Shown piece by piece: positions 7,093 through 14,106 of a stretch of 30,434 bases of DNA (positions within the stretch are counted from its first letter, which is position 1; each line of letters begins with the position of its first letter). Made by a program: the position numbers and the translations under genes. Location of the stretch: assembly GCA_030024065.1 (NCBI GenBank), contig JASEIE010000011.1, positions 1 to 30,434 of the forward strand, written 5' to 3'. Below the pieces are notes generated by a model. It did no database searches. It had not been told where the DNA came from and was given only the letters and a program-made list of their open reading frames with translations. The stretch comes from Thermodesulfobacteriota bacterium. GTDB taxonomy: Bacteria > Desulfobacterota > BSN033 > UBA1163.

Positions 7093-8268
7093 ATGGACTC
7101 TCTGGTCTTCGTTTCACGAGGGATAAAACCCTATCAAACAACGAGGTTAGCGCTTCAGGAGTTCCCCTTGCCGAATCTGAAGGGAAAGAAGGTCCTGATC
7201 AAGCCCAATGCGGCTCGATTAGCATACCCGGGCAGTGGGGTGACCACCCACCCCCTCGTGGTTAAAGCGACCATCCACCATTTGAAAGAAAGAGGAGCGG
7301 ATAGAATAGTGATCGGCGAGAGCTGCATTTTTGGGGTGAAAGCAGAAGAGGCCTTCGAAATGACAGGGATGAAAGAGATTTGCGAAAAGGAAAAAGTTCA
7401 ACTCATCGACTTCGATCAGGTCGGTCCGGTGGATTTGACGATTCCCGGAGGGAAAGCAATAAAGAAGATCAAAGTTCCTTCGATCTTAAAAGAGTTCGAT
7501 TTCATCATATCCATACCTGTCATGAAGACTCACATGCACACTCAAGTTACCTTGAGCCTTAAAAATATGAAGGGTTGTTTATGGCGAAGAGACAAAGTGA
7601 AACTGCACCAACTCCGTTGTAAAAAAGAGATCACCCGGGGTTATAAAGAGCTGGATATTGCCATATCAGAAATGGCAACGGTGCTTTTCCCCCATTTTGC
7701 CATCATCGATGGCACTGTAGGGATGGAGGGAATGGGACCTGCTTATGGGAAAAAGAAAGAGATGGGAATCATCGTCGTGGGTCAGAATGCCCTATCTGCA
7801 GATGCTGTTGCCACTCGACTGATGGGTTTTGATCCGGAAGGAGTACCCCATCTCAAACTGTCAGCAGAAAAGGGATTGGGGCAAATTGCGATAGAGAGAA
7901 TTTCTATCGAACCAAAGGATTCCCTTCAATGGGAGAAGCCTTTCGCTCCTCCTCCTTCCAGAATTTCCATCCCCTTCCCCGATGTCATCGTCCATGATGA
8001 AGGGTCTTGCAGCGCCTGTCTTTCAACACTGTTGGTATTCCTGCAAAATTACCACTCGGCCCTTGATGATCACCGATTGCAGGACAGGAAAATCCATATT
8101 GGAATAGGAAAACATATCAGCGGATGTCCCAAAGGAACAATCTTAATAGGAAACTGTGCATCAAGGATGAAAAATCAAGGAATCTTTGTCAAAGGATGTC
8201 CACCCATTGGCTCCCAGATACGTCGTACATTAGGGATATCCCTTGGACCTCCTTTGGGCGGAGTCTAA
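7093..8268 (+). CDS. DUF362 family iron-sulfur protein
   Basis: This is a 391-residue protein. The N-terminal three quarters match DUF362: VLIKPNAA near residue 38, TTHPLVVKATIHHLKERGA, IVIGES, then IISIPVMKTHMHTQVTLSLK and NMKGCLW, and the AVATRLMGFDP segment. The C-terminal part has cysteines in CSACL, SGCPKGT, GNCAS and KGCPPIGSQ, likely ligands of an Fe-S cluster. The function of DUF362 is not established; relatives are often near anaerobic redox enzymes. ATG 7093 is chosen; TTG 7080-frame alternatives sit inside the terminator U-run. No good Shine-Dalgarno is present, which is odd given the structured leader directly upstream. A terminator-like palindrome follows the stop. Confidence 0.8.
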   Translation: MDSLVFVSRGIKPYQTTRLALQEFPLPNLKGKKVLIKPNAARLAYPGSGVTTHPLVVKATIHHLKERGADRIVIGESCIFGVKAEEAFEMTGMKEICEKEKVQLIDFDQVGPVDLTIPGGKAIKKIKVPSILKEFDFIISIPVMKTHMHTQVTLSLKNMKGCLWRRDKVKLHQLRCKKEITRGYKELDIAISEMATVLFPHFAIIDGTVGMEGMGPAYGKKKEMGIIVVGQNALSADAVATRLMGFDPEGVPHLKLSAEKGLGQIAIERISIEPKDSLQWEKPFAPPPSRISIPFPDVIVHDEGSCSACLSTLLVFLQNYHSALDDHRLQDRKIHIGIGKHISGCPKGTILIGNCASRMKNQGIFVKGCPPIGSQIRRTLGISLGPPLGGV

Positions 8269-8332
8269 AAGAGATTTCTGAAAAAGTCCAGAAATCTCTG
8301 ATTCCATAGATTATGAAACGATTACACAGATT
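8269..8332. repeat. Dispersed 64-bp repeat, copy 1, starting with a terminator-like hairpin
   Basis: AGAGATTTCTG (8270-8280) pairs with CAGAAATCTCT (8289-8299) around an A-rich loop, and could terminate DUF362 transcription. The whole 64 bases recur in inverted orientation at 18956-19019 with about six differences; both include GAAACGATTACACAGAT. Confidence 0.75.
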
Positions 8333-8400
8333 ACAGAGGTCTCTGCTAAGGATTTGAAGGGTTTTCCAGAGCTCTCTTCCTTTTTGCTCATCCTTTTTGC

Positions 8401-8507
8401 TTGACAAATTTGAGGGGTTGTTCTATTGAATTATGGACTAATTAAATTTTTCACAAAGTTTTAAAAAGTAACTAAAAGGGGAATAACCAGTATATATAAT
8501 GGGGGCA
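8401..8507 (+). promoter_or_regulatory. fdhA: Probable promoter region of the formate dehydrogenase gene
   Basis: A perfect TTGACA at 8401-8406 has only a weak -10 partner (TATTGA at 8423). A perfect TATAAT lies at 8495-8500 without a good -35 at the right distance; from it the transcript would begin near 8507, 27 bases before the start codon. The region is AT-rich. I see no sigma-54 -24/-12 pair. Confidence 0.35.
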
Positions 8508-8533
8508 TTCAATTCTTTGAGGAGAAGATCGCA

Positions 8534-11206
8534 ATGAGGATTACCATTAACGGCAGGGCTATTGAGACAGAAGAAAGCGCAACCATTTTGAAGATCGCAC
8601 AACAGAATGGTTTCCGCATACCAACGCTGTGCCACATGGAGAGCCTTATCCCCACAGGCTTCTGCAGAATGTGTGTGGTGGAGGTTCAGGGCCTTGAGAA
8701 CCCTGTCACCGCCTGCAACACACGGGCAATGGATGGCATGGTGATCGAAACCGATACTCCGAAGAGTCTGGAGTTGAGAAAAGAAGTCCTTCAGTTCCTG
8801 CTGGTGAAACATCCCCTCGACTGCCCGGTCTGTGACAAGGGCGGAGAGTGTGATCTTCAGGATTATGTCTATGAATACGGGATTCAAAGAGCGGAGTATA
8901 AAGTCGATGCACAGGTCAAAGAGTACAAGACCTATTCCACGCCTGCCATCAAATACCATCCGAATCGGTGCATCCTTTGCAGCAGATGCATCAGAACCTG
9001 CAGGGAGATAGTAGGAAGGGATGTCCTCGATCTTGAGTCGAGCGGTTTTGATGCCAGGGTCGAGGTGAAGAAACCTGAAAGGTGTATCTCCTGCGGCGAA
9101 TGTCTGGCCGCATGCCCTGTGGGAGCCCTCACGGAGAATATCAGCCCCATCAAGGGAAGGCCCTGGCAGGTGAAGAGAGTGTCCACGATATGTGGATATT
9201 GTGGTGTGGGATGTTCCCTCGAGGTGAACGTCGTTGGCAACAAGTTGATCAAGGTCACAACACAAGAAGACCTGGGGACCAATAAGGGAGTTCTCTGCGT
9301 GAAGGGAAGGTTTGGCTACGAATTTGTGAACAGCCCCGAAAGGCTCCACACCCCCCTGATCAGAAAGAATGGCGAATTCAGAGAGGCGACCTGGGATGAA
9401 GCGTTGACCTATGTCTCCGCAAAGTTAAAGGAGATAAAAGAGAAGAACGGTCCTGACAGCATCGCAGGCCTCGCTTCGGCAAGGTGCACGTGTGAGGATA
9501 ACTATCTTTTCCAGAAATTGATCAGGGCCGCCATCGGCACGAACAATGTTGACCACTGTGCCCGTCTCTGACACTCCAGCACGGTGGTCGGGCTGGCCAC
9601 CACATTAGGTTCCGGAGCTATGACCAATTCCATTGCGGATCTGAAGGAAGCGGATGTCTTGCTGGTCACAGGGAGCAATACCACAGAGACCCATCCTGTG
9701 ATCGGAATGTTGCTGAGACATCATGCCCGCTTCAATGGCGCCAAACTCATCGTCATCGATCCGAGAAAGATAGACCTGGTGGAAGAAGCCACCCTCTGGC
9801 TTCAACCCAGACCCGGAGACGATATCGCATGGTTGAACGGGCTTGCTCACATCATCATCAAAGAGGGCCTTTATAATAAACCGTTTATCGATCAGCATAC
9901 AGAAGCTTTTGGTGCCGTCAAGGAGAAGGTTTCCCGGTATACACCGGAGTTCGTGGAGGAGATCACCGGGATCCCTAAAGAGCAATTGATCAAGGCTGCA
10001 CGAATGTATGGATCGGCAAAAAACGGGGCCATCCTCTACTGCATGGGCATTACCCAGCACTCGACAGGAACGAATGCAGTAAAAGCGATCTCAAACCTTG
10101 CCCTTCTCTGCGGCCAACTGGGAAGGCCGGGAAGCGGTGTCAATCCCCTGAGGGGTCAGAATAATGTCCAGGGCGCCTGTGACATGGGATGTCTGCCCAC
10201 CGTATATCCGGGATATCAGGGAGTGGTTCTAAAAGAGATAAAAGAAAAATTTGAGAGCCACTGGGAGGTTCCTCTATCAGAGAAACCCGGGTTGACTATC
10301 ATCGAGATGAGCCAGGCAGCCCTGAATGGGAAAGTAAAGGCCATCTACATCATGGGTGAAAATCCCATGGTCACAGATCCCGATCTTTCTCATCTGGAGA
10401 AGGCCTATGCAGGGCTGGAGCTTCTCGTGGTTCAGGACATCTTTTTGACTGAAACAGGAAGAATAGCCCATGTCGTCCTTCCCTCCCTCTGTTTCCTGGA
10501 AAAGGACGGCACCTTTGTGAACACCGAGAGAAGGGTACAGAGAGTGAGAAAGGCGCTAAAAGGACCGGATGGAGCCAAACCGGATTGGGAGATCATCTCT
10601 GAACTCTCATCGAGGTTGGGCTATCCGATGAGTTACAGGAATGAGGAAGAGATCTTCGAAGAGATAAGGACAGTGGCTCCACAATTTGCCGGCATCACCT
10701 ATGCACGACTGGAGTCCGGAGGCATTCAGTGGCCATGTCCTGACACAAACCATCCAGGGACGCCAATCCTGCACAGGGGAAAAATTGTGCGAGGGAAGGG
10801 CCTCTTTGTTCCGGTAGATTATACTCCTCCTCCAGAGGCGCCTGACAAGGATTACCCGTTCATTCTGAGCACAGGGAGGGATTATTACCATTATCATGCA
10901 GGCAGTATGACCAGAAAGGTCCAGCTCCTCAATAAGATGCGTCCGGAGAGCCTTGTGGAAATAAACCCATCCGATGCAAAGAGGCTGGGAGTCAGCGACG
11001 GAGATCGGGTGAAAATTGAAAGCAGAAGAGGTGATTTTATTACAAAGGTGAAGGTAACGGATAGGGTGCCGGGCGGAGTGGTCTTTGCCACATTTCACTT
11101 TTCCGAAGCGCCTGTCAATCTCCTCACCAATACAGTGCTCGACCCTGAATCGAAGATTACGGACCTGAAAGTATCTGCCGTACGGATTGAGAAATTTAAA
11201 GGGTAA
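8534..11206 (+). CDS. fdhA: Formate dehydrogenase alpha subunit, selenocysteine-containing
   Basis: Reading the TGA at 9569-9571 as selenocysteine gives one 890-residue protein with Sec346 in DHCARL-U-HSSTVVG, the formate dehydrogenase active-site motif with the conserved following histidine. The N-terminus is NuoG-like: [2Fe-2S] Cys33, 44, 47, 61; His93-Cys97-Cys100-Cys106; two [4Fe-4S] clusters at Cys146-156 and Cys184-194. The catalytic part adds Cys220, 223, 227, 255 and Lys257, then the bisPGD domains (QNNVQGACDMG, GENPMVTDPDL, a C-terminal cap). There is no Tat signal, so it is cytoplasmic and oxidises formate or reduces CO2. GAGGAG lies 9 bases before the ATG. No FdhB or FdhC gene follows; the complex I genes start 250 bases downstream. 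It is paralogous to the NuoG in this window. Confidence 0.95.
9569..9601 (+). promoter_or_regulatory. Selenocysteine codon and bacterial SECIS-like hairpin of fdhA
   Basis: After the TGA (9569-9571) come 11 bases, then GGTGG (9583-9587) pairing with CCACC (9597-9601). The left strand has a bulged T at 9588 and a C-G closing pair, and the apical loop reads GGGCT. The 11-base spacing, bulged U and GG-starting loop resemble the E. coli fdhF element as I recall it. Confidence 0.8.
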
Positions 11207-11390
11207 CGGGCAAAATATGGGTTGCTACAATAGCTTTTATGCACCTTTAACGGTTAAATGTTATTTTTTTCACTAATTATTTTTTAAATTTTAATGGAGT
11301 TGCCAAATAGATTAAAATATCAAGTAAAAACAATTAATTATCTGAACTGAAAAAATTTAAATTTTTCCACCATTTTTCTTAAGATTTTTC

Positions 11391-11419
11391 TTGACAAAAG
11401 AGAGGTAATTTTGTACTTT
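11391..11419 (+). promoter_or_regulatory. Candidate promoter of the nuo operon
   Basis: A perfect -35 TTGACA at 11391-11396 is followed after 17 bases by TACTTT (11414-11419), a weak -10. Transcription would begin near 11426, about 30 bases before nuoA. The whole 11207-11455 spacer is AT-rich and holds no gene; it also contains the palindrome AAAAATTTAAATTTTT near 11351. Confidence 0.45.
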
Positions 11420-11458
11420 GTCGAAGAACAAGAAAATTTTCACAAATAGGGAGGTATG

Positions 11459-11815
11459 ATGCTGATAGAATATCTTCCCATCCTCTTTTATATTGGTATT
11501 GCCATTGCCTTTGCCTGTTTTGCCATTATTGCCTCCCACCTCCTGGGCCAGAGAAAACCAACCGCCCTGAAACAGGCGCCCTATGAATGCGGCGTGCCCA
11601 CCATTGGTTCCTCCTTCCGGAGGATTCCGATCAAATACTACATCATCGCCATGCTTTTTCTGCTTTTTGATATCGAGATCGTCTTCCTCTATCCCTGGGC
11701 AGCGATCTTCAAGGAATTAAAGGTCTTTGGCTTCATCTCAATGGCTGTTTTTCTTGGGATTTTGATCATTGCCTACATCTATATCTGGAAAAAAGGAGCA
11801 CTGGAATGGGAATAG
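11459..11815 (+). CDS. nuoA: NADH-quinone oxidoreductase subunit A
   Basis: This is a 118-residue membrane protein with three helices (about residues 5-27, 60-82 and 87-108). The family segment PYECGVPTIG and the following FRRIPIKYYIIAMLFLLFDI are clear, including the acidic FDIEIVFLYPW stretch of the NuoA/ND3 loop and second helix. The loop cysteine corresponds to the ND3 loop cysteine. Two ATGs (11456 and 11459) are possible; GGAGG at 11450-11454 favours the second. It is the first gene of the complex I operon, and its last 10 bases overlap nuoB. Confidence 0.95.
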   Translation: MLIEYLPILFYIGIAIAFACFAIIASHLLGQRKPTALKQAPYECGVPTIGSSFRRIPIKYYIIAMLFLLFDIEIVFLYPWAAIFKELKVFGFISMAVFLGILIIAYIYIWKKGALEWE

Positions 11816-12315
11816 AAACCTACCTTGGGAAAACCCCTCTTATGCCTGCACTGGATTGGCTCGTCAACTGGGGTCGAAAGTATTCGATCTGGCCGGTGAC
11901 CTTTGGTCTTGCCTGATGCGCCCTGGAGATGATCGTCACCAGTTCGGCGACGTGGGATATTTCACGATTCGGTTCAGAGGTTTTCAGGCCATCTCCCAGA
12001 CAGGCAGATCTCATGATTGTGGCAGGGACCCTGACTAAGAAGATGGCTCCGATGGTCAAGCGTATCTATGAGCAGATGCCAGAGCCCAAATGGGTCATTT
12101 CTTACGGGGCCTGTGCCTGCTCAGGCGGAATCTTTAAAACCTACAGTGTGGTTCAGGGAGTGGATCAGATCATTCCGGTGGATGTCTATGTTCCGGGTTG
12201 CCCACCCAGACCCGAAACGCTCCTCACGGCGATCATGAAGCTTCAGAAGAAGATCGAAAAGGAGACGCTTCTGGATCGAAAGAACGTCCGGAGCAGTTTA
12301 GCGCTGGAAGAATAA
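11806..12315 (+). CDS. nuoB: NADH-quinone oxidoreductase subunit B, with in-frame TGA at the first N2-cluster cysteine
   Basis: The ATG at 11806 overlaps nuoA and has AAGGAG 7 bases upstream. The frame reads [10 protein letters not shown]..., then [19 protein letters not shown] (codon 37), then [19 protein letters not shown] and the rest of NuoB. E. coli NuoB has FGLSCCYVEMV here, so the TGA replaces the first of the two adjacent cysteines that bind cluster N2. The other expected ligands are present: Cys38, Cys103 (YGACACSGG) and Cys132 (VPGCPPRPE). With the TGA read through, the product is 169 residues, normal for NuoB. Selenocysteine is possible because the organism has a Sec-type FdhA next door; a TGC-to-TGA mutation or error is the alternative. 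A standard caller would start wrongly at Met42 and lose a helix and two ligands. NuoB sits between quinone site and N6 clusters in the Q module. Confidence 0.9.
11914..11951 (+). promoter_or_regulatory. Candidate selenocysteine codon and SECIS-like stem-loop in nuoB
   Basis: Starting 2 bases after the TGA (11914-11916), CGCC (11919-11922) pairs with GGCG (11946-11949) and CTGG (11923-11926) with CCAG (11939-11942), leaving a TTC bulge. After an A-A mismatch, GAT pairs with GTC (one G-U pair) around a GATC loop at 11931-11934. The loop lies 15-18 bases past the TGA, near the distance in fdhF, but the typical bulged U is missing. The folding was done by eye. Confidence 0.35.
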
Positions 12316-12327
12316 GGGAGTAAGCTC

Positions 12328-12816
12328 ATGGCGGAAGAAAATCTCACGATCAAAAAACTGAAAGAGAAATTTCCGGCCTCCCCCCTGAAAGAGGAGACCT
12401 TTCGGGGAGAGGTCAATGTGATTGTTCCGAAGGAAGAGATTTACGAGATCTGTAAATTCCTTTGCTCCGACCCTGATCTCCGGTACCAGCTCCTTACCGA
12501 TCTCTGTGGGTTGGACCATTTTCCTCAGTCCCCCCGCTTTGAGGTAGTCTATCTCCTCTACTCTTTTAAGAACAACCATCGATTGAGGCTGAAAACGAGG
12601 GTCGGAGAAGGGGAGTCGGTGGTGAGTGTTGAATCGATCTGGAAGGCAGCCAACTGGCTGGAGAGGGAGGCCTATGACCTCTTTGGAATTTCCTTTAAGA
12701 ACCATCCAGACATGAGAAGGATTCTTCTCTGGGATGGATATGAGGGCCACCCTTTGAGAAAAGATTTTCCGGTTGAAGGACCGGACTTTGACAAACCCTT
12801 TGTCCCCGAGGTTTGA
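12328..12816 (+). CDS. nuoC: NADH-quinone oxidoreductase subunit C
   Basis: This is a 162-residue 30-kDa-type subunit of the complex I Q module. The signature EREAYDLFGISFKNHPDMRRIL is present (as two parts, near residues 112-133), followed by WDGYEGHPLRKDFP. LLTDLCGLDHFP near residue 56 is also typical. GGGAG precedes the ATG by 7 bases. It is separate from nuoD, not fused as in some bacteria. The stop codon at 12814 lies one base before the nuoD start, so translation is probably coupled. Confidence 0.95.
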   Translation: MAEENLTIKKLKEKFPASPLKEETFRGEVNVIVPKEEIYEICKFLCSDPDLRYQLLTDLCGLDHFPQSPRFEVVYLLYSFKNNHRLRLKTRVGEGESVVSVESIWKAANWLEREAYDLFGISFKNHPDMRRILLWDGYEGHPLRKDFPVEGPDFDKPFVPEV

Positions 12817-12817
12817 A

Positions 12818-13990
12818 ATGGCAGAGACACGTTTAATGACCATCAACATGGGTCCCCAGCACCCGGCCACGCACGGGGTGTTGAGGCTTGTGTTGGAACT
12901 GGATGGAGAGGTGATCATAAAGGCAACTCCCGATATCGGGCATCTCCATCGGGGAGTTGAGAAACTGGCTGAGAGCAGGACCTATCATCAAGTCATCCCC
13001 CTCACCGACCGGCTGGACTACACCAATGCGATGGGAAATAACCTGGCCTATGTCCTGGCCGTCGAAAAACTTTTAGGCATTGAGGTCCCCCAAAGGGCTC
13101 AATACCTGAGAGTTATGATGGCCGAGCTCCAGAGGATTGCCGCACATCTCATCTGGCTGGGAACCCATGCACTGGACATCGGCGCCATGACCCTCCTCTT
13201 CTACAACTTCCGGGAAAGGGAAGAGATTTTAAGAATCTTTGAGGAGGTTTCTGGCGGAAGGCTTACCCCGACTTACCTGAGAATCGGAGGCGTTTCAAAA
13301 GACCTTCCGGAAGGGATCGAGGAGAAGATTAGAGCCTTCTTTGAGGCTTTTCCAGGCCACATGAAAGAGTATGAAACCCTTCTCACGAAGAATGTGATCT
13401 GGCTAAAACGGACCAAGGGAGTTGGATTTATCTCCAAGGAGGATGCGATCAACTGGGGTGTGACCGGGCCAACGCTGCGTGGCTCCGGGGTGAAGTATGA
13501 TGTGAGAAAGGCCTTTCCCTATTCGAGTTATGAGGATTTCGAATTCGATATCCCCGTTGGTTCGGTGGGCGATGTCTTTGACCGGTACTATGTCCGACTC
13601 AGAGAGATGGAGTGGGCGAATTCAATTGTGAAACAGGCGCTGGAAAGGCTGCCCAAGGGGCCTGTTCTTGCTGATGATCCACGGGTCGTTCTGCCGGAGA
13701 AGGAGATGGTCCTCAAAGATATCGCATCGCTCATCCGTCATTTCAAGATCGCTTCCGAAGGCTTTCAGCCTCCCAAGGGGGAGGTCTATGCGAGCGTGGA
13801 GGCCTCGAAGGGAGAACTTGGGTTCTATATTGTGAGCGACGGATCGAACCATCCCTTCCGGGTGAGGATTCGACCACCCTCTTTCCTCAATCTGAGCGCC
13901 CTTCCCAGGATGATCGAAGGGAGTCTGATTGCGGATGTGGTCTCTACGATCGGGAGCATCGATATCGTGCTGGGAGAAATCGATCGGTAG
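12818..13990 (+). CDS. nuoD: NADH-quinone oxidoreductase subunit D
   Basis: This is a 390-residue 49-kDa-type subunit that forms the quinone pocket with NuoB. The conserved INMGPQHPATHGVLRLVLEL lies at the N-terminus with the quinone-pocket histidine, and LTDRLDYTNAMGNNLAY carries the pocket tyrosine. The protein ends in the expected VLGEIDR. The ATG at 12818 is chosen because the family begins a few residues before the GPQHPATHG motif; an upstream in-frame ATG at 12773 would overlap nuoC by 44 bases. GAGG lies 5 bases before the start. No hydrogenase-type CxxC ligands are present, so it is a true NuoD rather than a hydrogenase large subunit. Confidence 0.95.
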   Translation: MAETRLMTINMGPQHPATHGVLRLVLELDGEVIIKATPDIGHLHRGVEKLAESRTYHQVIPLTDRLDYTNAMGNNLAYVLAVEKLLGIEVPQRAQYLRVMMAELQRIAAHLIWLGTHALDIGAMTLLFYNFREREEILRIFEEVSGGRLTPTYLRIGGVSKDLPEGIEEKIRAFFEAFPGHMKEYETLLTKNVIWLKRTKGVGFISKEDAINWGVTGPTLRGSGVKYDVRKAFPYSSYEDFEFDIPVGSVGDVFDRYYVRLREMEWANSIVKQALERLPKGPVLADDPRVVLPEKEMVLKDIASLIRHFKIASEGFQPPKGEVYASVEASKGELGFYIVSDGSNHPFRVRIRPPSFLNLSALPRMIEGSLIADVVSTIGSIDIVLGEIDR

Positions 13991-14095
13991 AAAAGAACAT
14001 TGCAAATTATAAATTGTAAAATTAGCAATTAAAAAATTAGAAAAAATTTTACATTTTTTATTTTTCAATTTGCATTTTGCATTGATCATTAAATG
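13991..14095. repeat. AT-rich inverted word repeat between nuoD and the NuoF/GltD gene
   Basis: Left-arm words ATTGCAAATTATAAATTG and TAAAATTAGCAATT face right-arm words AATTTTACATTTT and CAATTTGCATTTTGCATTG, imperfect reverse complements. It is inside the operon and would be transcribed; it holds no gene. Confidence 0.55.
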
Positions 14096-14106
14096 AAGGG
14101 GTTCTT

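Noticed and set aside
8438..9349. 303-codon open frame on the minus strand, antisense to fdhA
   Set aside because: It is opposite the strongly conserved FdhA N-terminal Fe-S domains and shows no domain or ribosome binding site of its own.
9584..11206. Separate second oxidoreductase starting at GTG 9584
   Set aside because: The frame is continuous with the upstream fdhA part and the break is at the Sec position, with a SECIS-like hairpin; it is one gene.
11929..12315. Start of nuoB at ATG 11929
   Set aside because: That start would drop the N-terminal helix and two cluster ligands and has no ribosome binding site, while the ATG at 11806 has a good one and overlaps nuoA.
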